This document shows positions 1 to 8,888 of a DNA stretch of 64,000 nt, in pieces. Under the pieces are notes generated by a model, which ran no database searches, was not told the origin of the DNA, and was given only the letters and a program-made list of their open reading frames with translations. The stretch comes from Actinoalloteichus hoggarensis (GTDB taxonomy: Bacteria; Actinomycetota; Actinomycetes; Mycobacteriales; Pseudonocardiaceae), in contig NZ_CP022521.1 of NCBI RefSeq assembly GCF_002234535.1, positions 4,216,001-4,280,000 of the forward strand. The letters run 5' to 3'. How positions within the stretch are numbered: the stretch's first letter is position 1; each line of letters starts with the position of its first letter. The position numbers and the translations under genes are program-made.

Positions 1-2949
1 TACATCAGGGGAATCGCCTCGTCGATGGCGCCGGAGGAGGCCGAGCCGGCCGTGTGGCGCAGCGTGTCGTCCGCCATGCCCGTCCTGCTGCGGGTCCGGA
101 CGCTGCTCGCCGGAGCCGCCGACCGGGACTACGACGCGGCGGCCGAGTCGCTGTCGGGGCTGCGCGGCGGTCTCCCCGGCCTGGACACCACCGCCTACCT
201 GCTGCCGACCCGCACCGACTGGGTCGACGAGGCCTGCGCGACGTCCGCCCGGTCGGCATGGCGGCTGCTGATCCAGTCGGTCTCCACCGAGGAACAGCTC
301 ACCATGCTGACCCGCCGCTACGACCCGGCCATGCTGCTGCGTGACGAGGCGGACCTCAAGACCGTCGTCGCCGCCGTCGGAACGGCGGCGGTGCCTGCGC
401 TCGTACGCGCCCTGAACGACGACGAGCGGCAGAGCGCCACGGGGCGTCGACGCCTGCTCGAGGTCCTGGCGAGTCTGCCCGCCGACGAGGCCGTCGACCT
501 GGTCGTGGCCGAGGGCGAGCCGCAGCGCCCCGATCCCCTGCTGCTCTCCCTGATCCGACGCGCTCCGGCCCGCGCGCTGCGCAGGCTCGCCGCGGTGGCG
601 ACCGGCGGATCGCCGAAGGCGTCCGTCGCCGCCGACGTCTTACGACGCCATGTCACGACAGCCGGCGCGCTCGTCGACGAGCTGCTGCCGAGCCTGCCCG
701 CCGACAGCCGGGATCTCGTCGTCTCGCTCCGCACGACGATTCCCGCCCGCCCGGAGACCGCACCCGACTCCGCGCTGCCCGAGCTTCTCGTCGAGCCGCC
801 GTGGCGAAGGCGGCGCGACGGCGGTAAGCCGGTGGTGCTGAGGCTGAGCCCGCCGGACGACGCGGTCTCCTGGGCCGACGGCGAGCGGCAGGCGTGGGCG
901 GACACCCCCCTGCCGCCCGGCACCCGACGATGGGGACCGGACACCGACTGGCCGCGGGCGATCGAGGATCTGCTGGCGGACCGCTTCGATGCCGCGGCGG
1001 AGACGGCCTTCTTCCTCCAGGCGCCCGTGGACCTGGTGGCCCCGCTGCTGCGGCGCCGACGCCACGCCCTCCGGAAGTGGCCGGGTCTGCTCCGCCCGCT
1101 CGCGGCCCGGTTCGGTGCCGCCGCGCTCGACCACGTCGTCGACGGGGTGGAACGACGAACCGACGTCGACCCCACGCCGCTGCTGCCGTTCGTCGGCGTA
1201 CGGGTCGCCACACTGGTGGCAGGCCTGCTGCCACCCCGCACGTCACTTCGGCCCTTCGCCCTGGCCTGGCTCGAACGACACGGACTCGCCGCCGTCCGTG
1301 CCCTCGTCCCCGCCGCGTTCGGCAAGGCCGGAACCGGACGATCCCAGGCTCGGGAGGCGCTGCGCATCGCCGCCGCGGGACGGATCGAGGAGGCCGCCGC
1401 GACGGCCGAGGCTCAGTTCGGCGAGCGGGCAGGCGGGGCCGTGCGCACGCTCCTGAGCACGAACGCGCTGGACGACCTGCCCGCCCGGCTGCCCGCGCTG
1501 CCCGACTGGCTGGAACTCGCGCTGCTCCCGCCGATCCTGCTGCGCGGACGGAGGCACGCGCTGCCGGACTCGGCGGTCGAGCACGTGGTGACCATGCTGG
1601 CGCTGTCCGCCCCGGGGCGGGAGTACGCGGGCGTCGAGGCGGTCCGGGAGGCCTGTGATCCGGCGTCGCTCGCGGAGTTCGGCTGGCAGCTCTTGAGTGA
1701 GTGGCGGCGCCACGGGATGGGGCCGGCGGAAGGCTGGGTGCTCACCGCGCTGGGAATGATCGGCGACGACGAGACGGTGCGGCGGCTCACCCCGCTGATC
1801 CGGGTGTGGCCGGGGCAGTCGCTCCATCACCGGGCGGTGGACGGCCTCGACGTCCTGGCGGGCATCGGCACCGACGTGGCCTTGACGCACCTGCACGCGC
1901 TCTCGCAGAAGGTGAGGTTCGCGGCACTGCGGGGCAGGGCCGCGCGCAAGATCGCCGAGGTCGCGGCCGAACGCGGTCTCGGCGTCGAGGAGCTCGCCGA
2001 TCGGCTGGTCCCGGACTGCGGGCTGGCTGCCGACGGCAGCCTGACACTGGACTACGGTCCCCGCCGGTTCACCGTCGGCTTCGACGAGTCCCTCGCCCCG
2101 TTCGTCCGCGACGAGGACGGCAGGCGGCGCAAGACGCTGCCCAAGCCCGGCGCCCGTGACGACGCGGAGCAGGCCTCGGCGGCGTACGCGCGGTTCACGG
2201 CGATGAAGAAGGACGTCCGCATGCTCGCCGCCGATCAGATCCGCAGGCTGGAGCGGGCCATGGTCGGCGAACGGCGTTGGAGCACGGGGGACTTCCGCGA
2301 CCACCTGCTGACCCATCCGCTTCTCTGGCACCTGGTGCGCAGGCTGGTGTGGCTGATCGAGGAGGACGGTTCGATCGTCGGATCCTTCCGGGTCGCGGAG
2401 GATCGGAGTCTGGCCGACGTCGACGACGAGCCCGTGGTCCTGCCCGAGGGCGGCGCCGTCGGCGTCGCCCATCCGCTGCATCTGACCGACTCCGACGCGA
2501 AGTCGTGGGCCGAGGTCTTCGCCGACTACGAGATCACCCAGCCGTTCCCCCAGCTCGCCCGGCCGGTGCATCGGCTGAGCGAGGAGGAGCGCGGGGCACG
2601 GGAGTTGAGTCGGTTCCAGCGAGGACCCGCCGTTCCGCCCGGTCGAATACTCGGGATGACGAGCCGGGGCTGGGAGCAGGCCGCGCCGCAGGACAACGGC
2701 GAGGTGCCGTGGATCTCCCGGCCGGTGCCGGGCGGGCTGCGTGTGGTGGCCGAGCTGGACCCGGGTCTGTCCGCGGGCGACCGGGACGCGATGGGCGATC
2801 AGACGCTGGAACGGATCTGGTTGACGGCGGCCTCCCCGCGGCGCTGGTTCCACGGCCGAGACCGCAGCCTCCCGTTCGGGGAGCTCGACGCGATCACCGC
2901 ATCCGAGCTGCTGACCGAACTGACGAGTCTGAGCGGCGTGGCGGAGTAG
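1..2949 (+). CDS. DUF4132 (MolR/YehI-like) protein, 5' end outside window
   Basis: At least 974 residues are visible. An ATG lies at 25, but the frame is open to base 1. Alignment by eye with the downstream paralogue at 4030-7614 places the first visible residues near residue 170-180 of that protein, so the true start is probably upstream. The C-terminal third (after about residue 640) matches the paralogue strongly: a 'RRF.VGFDE.L.PFV' block, then 'PGARDDA', then 'LVRRLVWL', then 'AEDRSLADV', then 'EVFADYEI.QPF.QL.RPV'. This is the DUF4132 signature known from E. coli YehI and MolR. The N-terminal part looks like helical repeats rich in Leu, Ala and Arg. No enzymatic motif is visible and the molecular role is unknown. 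Its position in front of the MoxR/DUF5682/VWA/SWIM genes suggests it belongs to that system. Confidence 0.85.
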   Translation, partial: YIRGIASSMAPEEAEPAVWRSVSSAMPVLLRVRTLLAGAADRDYDAAAESLSGLRGGLPGLDTTAYLLPTRTDWVDEACATSARSAWRLLIQSVSTEEQLTMLTRRYDPAMLLRDEADLKTVVAAVGTAAVPALVRALNDDERQSATGRRRLLEVLASLPADEAVDLVVAEGEPQRPDPLLLSLIRRAPARALRRLAAVATGGSPKASVAADVLRRHVTTAGALVDELLPSLPADSRDLVVSLRTTIPARPETAPDSALPELLVEPPWRRRRDGGKPVVLRLSPPDDAVSWADGERQAWADTPLPPGTRRWGPDTDWPRAIEDLLADRFDAAAETAFFLQAPVDLVAPLLRRRRHALRKWPGLLRPLAARFGAAALDHVVDGVERRTDVDPTPLLPFVGVRVATLVAGLLPPRTSLRPFALAWLERHGLAAVRALVPAAFGKAGTGRSQAREALRIAAAGRIEEAAATAEAQFGERAGGAVRTLLSTNALDDLPARLPALPDWLELALLPPILLRGRRHALPDSAVEHVVTMLALSAPGREYAGVEAVREACDPASLAEFGWQLLSEWRRHGMGPAEGWVLTALGMIGDDETVRRLTPLIRVWPGQSLHHRAVDGLDVLAGIGTDVALTHLHALSQKVRFAALRGRAARKIAEVAAERGLGVEELADRLVPDCGLAADGSLTLDYGPRRFTVGFDESLAPFVRDEDGRRRKTLPKPGARDDAEQASAAYARFTAMKKDVRMLAADQIRRLERAMVGERRWSTGDFRDHLLTHPLLWHLVRRLVWLIEEDGSIVGSFRVAEDRSLADVDDEPVVLPEGGAVGVAHPLHLTDSDAKSWAEVFADYEITQPFPQLARPVHRLSEEERGARELSRFQRGPAVPPGRILGMTSRGWEQAAPQDNGEVPWISRPVPGGLRVVAELDPGLSAGDRDAMGDQTLERIWLTAASPRRWFHGRDRSLPFGELDAITASELLTELTSLSGVAE

Positions 2950-2983
2950 CGGGACCGGGCGACCGGCGGCGACCGCCCCGTGG

Positions 2984-3820
2984 TCACATCGTGGACGACG
3001 GGCCGAGGCGCGCCCGCAGCGGACGTGCGTCGCTGATCCGGCCGTCGGCGGCGACGGTGACGGCCACACGACGGCGGGTCCGTTCGAAGTCGACCTCGAG
3101 CACCAGCCGGTGCGAGGCGCCGACACCGTCGCCGTTCGCGACCATCCCGAGCGCCGCATCGCCGACGGCGTCCCCTTCGGACGGCGGGGCGTCACCGGAC
3201 TCGGACACGGGCTCGCCGACGTCGAGGGCGCGGAACACGAGGTCGACGACCCGGTCGGCGTCGACTCCCGTCCGTTCGAACTCGTCGGTCCGATCGGTGT
3301 CGAAGCCGGGCATCGAGTTCTCGGTGTCCGCGCGAGACCGCAGCCAGACGATCCGCCCGTTGCGCAGCCTGGTCATGCGGAGCACCCGCTCGGGGTCGAT
3401 CGGCGTCCCGTTGCGGCGCAGTTCGGCGATCCATCCCGGATATCGGGCCTCCGGGTCGATCGTCGTCCCGGCGGGCACCGGGGGCGGCGTCGGCTCCGCC
3501 TGCGACGCGGGCAGGCCTGAGACGGCGGCGGCGGAGACACCGGCCTCGTCGATGCCGTGACCCGCGATCGCCCGACAGTATCCGTCGATCAGCTCGCGCA
3601 CCTGGTCTAACAGCACGTGCGCCGCCTGCACGTCGTCGCGTGCGGCATCGGCGTGGCGCGCCGCCTGCTCGACGACCGGCTGTCCGGAGCCGACGGTGGC
3701 GGAGTCGAACAGCGTGGCACCCGCGACGATCGCGGCATCGGCCTCGGTCGTCGCCTGGAGGGCCTCGGTCAGCCGGGCGTGCGCCCGCCGAAGCTGCTCG
3801 ACGACATCGGCGACCCCCAA
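2984..3820 (-). CDS. Toxin-like two-domain protein, copy A (unknown function)
   Basis: About 278 residues. I chose the TTG at 3820 because GGGGAGGAG lies seven bases upstream and because the relative at 59307 begins at the equivalent residue; an ATG at 3877 is possible. Residues 1-85 are predicted helical (starts LGVADVVEQLRRAHARL, ends near LIDGYCRAIAGHG). A Pro/Ala-rich linker follows, then a domain with 'WIAELRRNGT', 'GRIVWLRSRA', 'RVVDLVFRAL' and a C-terminal strand pair 'RRRVAVTVAADGRISDARP'. Copy B shares both ends. A helical targeting domain joined to a small C-terminal domain is typical of actinobacterial polymorphic toxins, but no catalytic residue is proven here. The gene lies antisense between two DUF4132 paralogues, 35 bases after the first and with about 210 bases before the second. 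Confidence 0.65.
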   Translation of the reverse strand: MGVADVVEQLRRAHARLTEALQATTEADAAIVAGATLFDSATVGSGQPVVEQAARHADAARDDVQAAHVLLDQVRELIDGYCRAIAGHGIDEAGVSAAAVSGLPASQAEPTPPPVPAGTTIDPEARYPGWIAELRRNGTPIDPERVLRMTRLRNGRIVWLRSRADTENSMPGFDTDRTDEFERTGVDADRVVDLVFRALDVGEPVSESGDAPPSEGDAVGDAALGMVANGDGVGASHRLVLEVDFERTRRRVAVTVAADGRISDARPLRARLGPSSTM

Positions 3821-4029
3821 GTCAGGACTCCTCCCCGCTCGCGCTGACCCCATGGTGCCGTAGAACCCCTGGTCCACGCCGGCCTATCCGGGCAGTTGGC
3901 CCCGGCAATCGTGGCGATCGCCCTCCGGCCCGGGGTGGATGCCTCAGCCCACGCCCGACAGATGACGAACCGGATTCGGATGTCACTCGTCTGGGTTAAC
4001 GTCTCGGCATCGTTGATCAAGGAGGAAAC

Positions 4030-7000
4030 GTGAGCAGGGCGCAGACGGTCACCCCGGACGATGTCGGCTTCCTCGTCCCACCGGAATGGGTGCCACGGCT
4101 CGACCCCCGTCGGGACGGCGGTGTCACCTCGTCGGCGACATTGGATCGCGGTGCCCGGGCGAAGGTGAAGCGAATGCTCACGAAGGCCGAGGCCGCGCTC
4201 GCCGCGGTGCTCGATCCGGCAGGCCCCGACGATCCCGCGCTGACGGCGGCGGCCGCCGAGTACCGCGAGGGCGAGCCGACCCCGCTTGGGGCGGCGGCCG
4301 TGCTGGCGGTCGTGGCGACCACGGTGGATGCCAAGCACCTCAGAAGCCTCGCCGCGTTCGCCGACGTCTGGTTCAAGGACCACGGAGCCGCCTTCACGGC
4401 CATGGCGGTCGTCGAACTCGCTGGCATTCGAGTGACCGCGGCCGCCGTCCCGCGCGGCGCGCCGCCGGTGTGGCGCCTCGGACGGCGCGGCCCGGACACG
4501 GCGTTCGCCGACGCCTGGCGGTTCGAACCCGTCGTCCGCCGCGTCAGAGAGCTGCTGGCCTCGGCCGACGACGCCGAGGCGGAGGCGGCGCGGGCGGCAC
4601 TGGATTCCGGGGTCGGAGTGCCGTCCGTCGCCACGACGACGCCGGGGCGTTCCGACGAGACGGGCGCCGAGGCCGCCGAGGCCCGCTTCGACGACAGGCT
4701 GCGACATCTCGTCGCCTGCTACCTGATGCCCGGCGAGCAGGACCGCGTCACGGCGCTGTGCGCGGCGCCGTGGATCGCCGAGGCGCTGCCCACGCACTGC
4801 GGGCTCGTGCTGCGCTCGGTGAGCACCCCGGCTCAGCTCGCGGCCCTGCCGCTCACGGACCCGGCCGTCGTCGGCACGCTGCCGATCTCCGCCGAGGACC
4901 TCGTCACGCTGGCCGAACGGGTCGGAGCGGGGCTGCTGCCGCTGGTCTCGGTCCTGTTGGACATGCCGAGCCGGACCGGCCCCGGCGAGCATGTGCTCCT
5001 GGAGATCCTCGCCCACCTGCCGGGGGACGCGGCGTTCGACCTGATCGCCGCCCGCCTCGGCCGTCGGCACGCCTACGCGGCCGCGGCCACCGCGACGCGG
5101 CGCGATCCGGAGCGGACCTGGCGACGGCTGCCCGTGATCGCGGCACGCGGCCCGATCACCGTGGCGGGCAAGGAGCATGATCCGGGTCCGGGGGCGGCCC
5201 GGCTGCTGTGGGAGCTGACCGACGACGGGATCGATACGGGAGCATCCGACCCGCTAGTCGAGCAGGCTCGTCGGGCCGCGCTCGCCGCCGTGTCGCGCCC
5301 GGTGGATCATCGACCGCCCGCCGATGCGGCACGGCTGCCCGGTCTGTTCACCGAACCGCCCTGGCGGCCGGGCGGCACGGCCGTCGAACCGGTGTTCCTG
5401 GAGATCACGGCGCCCGCGGATCGCGGACCGGTCTGGCTGCCAGGAGAACGCGCGCAATGGGCCGCCGCGGAGACCGGCTCCTCGCCGCTGGGACCGGACC
5501 CGGACTGGGCGCGGCTCGTGGCCTCCTTCCGCAGTCTGGATCCCTCCTCGGCGATCGCGCTGTTCGTGGACGGCCCGGCCGACCTGGTGTGCGGGCCGCT
5601 GCGGTGGTTCGGCCCGGATCCGACCGGGGTGGACCCGGCGTGGACTCGGCGACTGGCCGCCCGGCACGGTGATCTCGCGGCGTCGGCGCTGTACCGGACG
5701 GCTCGGGAGTCGCCGCACGCCCATTCGCCCGCGCTGCTGCCGTACCTGGGATTCGAGGCCGTCCAGCATTTCGCCAGGCTGGCCGACGGCGCTCAGCCCG
5801 CGGCCGCCCACGCCGAGGCCTATCTGGACCGACACGGCATGGCGCTGGTCCCATACCTGACGAATCTGGTGACCCTCCGTTGGCACGCCGGCGGCCATCT
5901 CGCCCGACCGAACGCCGTCGAGTGGCTGCGCAGGCTCGCCGCCCGCACCTCCACCGCCGAGGTCGTCGAGGAGGCACGGGCCTGCGGCGATCACGCGGCA
6001 TCGGTGATCGGCGAACTGCTGGCGGCCGACCCGCTCGACGTGCTTCCCCGAGCGGTGCCCGTGATCGGCGACTGGCTGGACCCCGCGCTGCTGCCTCGGA
6101 TCCTGCTGCGCGACACGAAGCACGCGCTGCCCGTGGACGCCGTCCGCACCCTGCTCGCCGCGGTCGGGACGGCGGGCCTGCGCCGGGAGTACGCCGGGCT
6201 CTCGGTCATCGAGGAGGCCTGCGATCGGGAGTCGCTGGCCCGATTCGCCCTCGCCCTGTTCCAGGACTGGTCGGCGGCCGGACGCCCGCCCGGCTCGGAG
6301 TGGGTGTTCGCCGTGGTCCGGTACTTCGGCGACGACGAGGCCGCGCGGGTTCTCGCGGGCAGGCTCGGTTCCTGGGGAAGCTACGGCGAGCCCACCCTGG
6401 CCGAGGAGGGGCTGAACGCCCTCGCCGGGATGGGCACCGACGCCGCCCTGCGGCTGATCCGCGAGATCTCCGAACGCTCCAAGCCCGCGACCCTCGTGCG
6501 ATCGGCGAAGTGGGCGGTGGCGGCGGCGGCCCGCGAACGCGGCCTGGATTCCGAGCAGCTCGCCGACCGGCTCGTGCCGGATCTCGGGCTCTCGCCCGAC
6601 GGCACCATGGAACTCGACTACGGGGCCCGCCGCTTCCGCGTCGGCTTCGACGAGGCCTTGCAGCCGTTCGTCACCAACGCCGACGGCACCCCGCGCAGGT
6701 CGCTGCCCGCGCCGGGGGCCCGCGACGACGCCGATCAGGCGGCGGCCGCCCGCAAGCGGTTCACCGCGTTGAAGAAGTCGGTTCGTGCGATCGCCGCCGA
6801 GCAGGTGCGGCGCCTCGAATCGGCGATGGTCACCGGGCGACGGTGGCGGCGCTCGGACTTCGAGGCGCTGGTGCGACACCCGGTGCTGACCCATCTGGTG
6901 CGCAGGCTGGTGTGGCTCGTCGAGCGGGACGGCCGGGTCGTGGCGACCGTGCGGGTCGCCGAGGATCGGTCGCTGGCCGACGTCCACGACGACGTCGTGG

Positions 7001-7614
7001 TGTTCGCGGCGGGTGCCGTCGGCACGAACGGCGACGGGGCGGAAGCGGTCGGGACGGGTCGGTCCGCCGCCGAGCCCGGCGAGCCGGGGACCTCCGAGGC
7101 GGCAGGGTCCGCGCTCGCCGCCGTGCCCGAGGACGCGCTGTTCTCCGTCGCCCACCCCCTGCGGCTCGGCGACTCGGCCGCCGCCTGGTCGGAGGTGTTC
7201 GCCGACTACGAGATCGTCCAGCCGTTCCGACAGCTCGGCAGGCCGGTGCGCCCCCTGACCGAGGAGGACCGGGCGGACTGGGACCTGACGCGCTTCGTCG
7301 GTCGGTCCATGCCGACCGGCCGGGTGCGTGGGCTGGAGCGGCGCGGCTGGCGATTCGAGAGCCCCGAGGCGGGCACGGGCGGCGCCCGGACGATCATCAC
7401 CACGACGTTCGGCCGGACCGGGCTGAGTCTGCGACTCGAGCCGGGCTTCCCGATGTACGACGTGCCCGAGGACATCCAGACGATCAGCACGGTCTTCGTC
7501 TCGGCAGGCCGCAAGATCGCGACGGCGGGACCGCTGACGTTGGGCGATCTCGATCCGATCGAGGCCGCAGAGCTGATCAGGGCACTCACCGAGCTGACGG
7601 CCGACGTGGGCTGA
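4030..7614 (+). CDS. DUF4132 (MolR/YehI-like) protein, full length
   Basis: 1194 residues starting at GTG 4030 behind a strong AAGGAGG six bases upstream. It is paralogous to the gene ending at 2949 over nearly the whole length, with the best match in the C-terminal DUF4132 domain (roughly residues 850-1180: 'RRFRVGFDEALQPFV', 'PGARDDADQ', 'LVRRLVWLVE', 'VFADYEIVQPFRQLGRPV'). Compared with copy 1 it has an insert near residues 1000-1030 rich in Gly, Ala and Glu. No signal peptide or membrane segment is seen, so it should be cytoplasmic. In E. coli the DUF4132 gene yehI lies close to yehLMPQ. Here a 182-base gap separates it from the MoxR gene, so co-transcription is likely. Biochemical function is unknown. 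Confidence 0.9.
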   Translation: MSRAQTVTPDDVGFLVPPEWVPRLDPRRDGGVTSSATLDRGARAKVKRMLTKAEAALAAVLDPAGPDDPALTAAAAEYREGEPTPLGAAAVLAVVATTVDAKHLRSLAAFADVWFKDHGAAFTAMAVVELAGIRVTAAAVPRGAPPVWRLGRRGPDTAFADAWRFEPVVRRVRELLASADDAEAEAARAALDSGVGVPSVATTTPGRSDETGAEAAEARFDDRLRHLVACYLMPGEQDRVTALCAAPWIAEALPTHCGLVLRSVSTPAQLAALPLTDPAVVGTLPISAEDLVTLAERVGAGLLPLVSVLLDMPSRTGPGEHVLLEILAHLPGDAAFDLIAARLGRRHAYAAAATATRRDPERTWRRLPVIAARGPITVAGKEHDPGPGAARLLWELTDDGIDTGASDPLVEQARRAALAAVSRPVDHRPPADAARLPGLFTEPPWRPGGTAVEPVFLEITAPADRGPVWLPGERAQWAAAETGSSPLGPDPDWARLVASFRSLDPSSAIALFVDGPADLVCGPLRWFGPDPTGVDPAWTRRLAARHGDLAASALYRTARESPHAHSPALLPYLGFEAVQHFARLADGAQPAAAHAEAYLDRHGMALVPYLTNLVTLRWHAGGHLARPNAVEWLRRLAARTSTAEVVEEARACGDHAASVIGELLAADPLDVLPRAVPVIGDWLDPALLPRILLRDTKHALPVDAVRTLLAAVGTAGLRREYAGLSVIEEACDRESLARFALALFQDWSAAGRPPGSEWVFAVVRYFGDDEAARVLAGRLGSWGSYGEPTLAEEGLNALAGMGTDAALRLIREISERSKPATLVRSAKWAVAAAARERGLDSEQLADRLVPDLGLSPDGTMELDYGARRFRVGFDEALQPFVTNADGTPRRSLPAPGARDDADQAAAARKRFTALKKSVRAIAAEQVRRLESAMVTGRRWRRSDFEALVRHPVLTHLVRRLVWLVERDGRVVATVRVAEDRSLADVHDDVVVFAAGAVGTNGDGAEAVGTGRSAAEPGEPGTSEAAGSALAAVPEDALFSVAHPLRLGDSAAAWSEVFADYEIVQPFRQLGRPVRPLTEEDRADWDLTRFVGRSMPTGRVRGLERRGWRFESPEAGTGGARTIITTTFGRTGLSLRLEPGFPMYDVPEDIQTISTVFVSAGRKIATAGPLTLGDLDPIEAAELIRALTELTADVG

Positions 7615-7796
7615 TGCCGGTGCGCGGGCGGGACGGCACGACGCGCCCCGCCCGCGCCTCGGGCGGGCATCGAAGCGCACCGCTCGCCGCCGATCGATCG
7701 CCGTCGCCGACCGCCGTTCGGCCGCGATCGGACCCGCCACGTCCGCACATCCGCCGACCCCTCCGTCCGCCCACACGAGAGAGACCTCCGCCACCG

Positions 7797-8888
7797 ATGT
7801 CCCAGGACAGCCTGCAACGACCGCCCGCCGAGATCCGACATGCCGACGAACTGGCTCGACTGCGCGCCGAGGACACCGGCCATCGACCGCCCGGCTGGGC
7901 GCTGAGCCTGTCGGCGGCCCGCCGATTCATCGTCGGCGACGACCGAGCCGACGTCAGCCGGAAGTTCGTCGGCGATCCGTCGCTGATCGACCGCGCGCTG
8001 GTGACGCTGGCCACCAGCCGAGGCCTGATGCTGGTCGGCGAGCCCGGCACGGCGAAGTCCCTGCTCTCGGAGCTGATCGCCGCGGCGGTCTGCGGCGAGT
8101 CCACCCTCACCGTTCAGGGCGGCGCCGCGACCACCGAGGACCAGATCAAGTACTCGTGGAACTACGCGATGCTGGTCTCCGAGGGCCCGTCGCCCCGGTC
8201 GCTGGTGCAGGCGCCGATGCTGCGCGGAATGGCCGAGGGGAAGATCGTGCGCTTCGAGGAGATCACCCGTTGCCCGCTTGAGGTGCAGGACTCGCTGCTG
8301 TCGCTGCTGTCGGAACGGGTGCTGGCGGTGCCCGAGCTGACCGGCGCGGACTCGATGGTCTTCGCCCGGGAGGGCTTCAACGTGATCGCCACCGCCAACA
8401 CCAGGGACCGCGGTGTCAACGAGATGAGCGCGGCGTTGAAACGCCGGTTCAACTTCGAGACCGTGTTCCCCATCGCCGATTTGCGGACCGAGCTGGACCT
8501 CGTCGAACGCGAGGCGGCGGGCCTGCTGCGCCGGTCCGGCGTGGAGATCGCGCCCCGCCGGGACGTCCTGGAGGTGCTGGTGACCACCTTCCGCGAGCTG
8601 CGCGACGGCCGGACCACGCAGGGCCAGTCGATGGAGCGGCTCTCCACCGTGATGAGCACCGCCGAGGCCGTGTCGGTCGCCCACGCGGTCGGCCTGCGCG
8701 GCTGGTTCCTACGCGGCGAGGCGGGCAACGCCGCCGACGTCGTCGAGTGTCTTGCGGGCACCGCGGCGAAGGACGACGGCGAGGATCTGGCCCGGCTGCG
8801 CCGCTATCTGGAGCAGCAGGTGCCGAAGAAGTCCGACGGCGCGCAGTGGCAGGCGTTGCACGACGCCCGACACCTGCTGCCCGGCTGA
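7797..8888 (+). CDS. MoxR-type AAA+ ATPase (YehL-like)
   Basis: 363 residues. ATG at 7797 begins the recognisable product MSQDSLQRPP; the same frame is open far upstream, but that stretch is antisense-like noise inside the DUF4132 gene. Walker A is GEPGTAKS (residues 81-88), Walker B is IVRFEE (150-155), and sensor 1 lies in 'FNVIATANTRDRGVNEM', where an Asn and an Arg-finger region are visible. MoxR ATPases act as chaperone-like remodelers, usually paired with a VWA protein as here. The stop overlaps the next ATG (TGATG), which indicates translational coupling with the DUF5682 gene. It is most like E. coli YehL among MoxR subfamilies, judged from its neighbours rather than by alignment. Confidence 0.93.
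   Translation: MSQDSLQRPPAEIRHADELARLRAEDTGHRPPGWALSLSAARRFIVGDDRADVSRKFVGDPSLIDRALVTLATSRGLMLVGEPGTAKSLLSELIAAAVCGESTLTVQGGAATTEDQIKYSWNYAMLVSEGPSPRSLVQAPMLRGMAEGKIVRFEEITRCPLEVQDSLLSLLSERVLAVPELTGADSMVFAREGFNVIATANTRDRGVNEMSAALKRRFNFETVFPIADLRTELDLVEREAAGLLRRSGVEIAPRRDVLEVLVTTFRELRDGRTTQGQSMERLSTVMSTAEAVSVAHAVGLRGWFLRGEAGNAADVVECLAGTAAKDDGEDLARLRRYLEQQVPKKSDGAQWQALHDARHLLPG

Noticed and set aside
318-3195. Long open frames on the minus strand opposite the first DUF4132 gene
   Set aside because: They are Arg/Ser/Gln-rich, lack any domain and follow from third-position GC bias opposite a clear gene.
4515-4540. GGTTCGAACC-like tRNA T-arm motif
   Set aside because: It lies inside the DUF4132 coding region and no acceptor or anticodon stems can be folded around it.
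5880-7796. Long rightward extension of the MoxR frame through the DUF4132 gene
   Set aside because: The extension is Arg-rich noise overlapping a well-supported gene; the MoxR product begins at ATG 7797.
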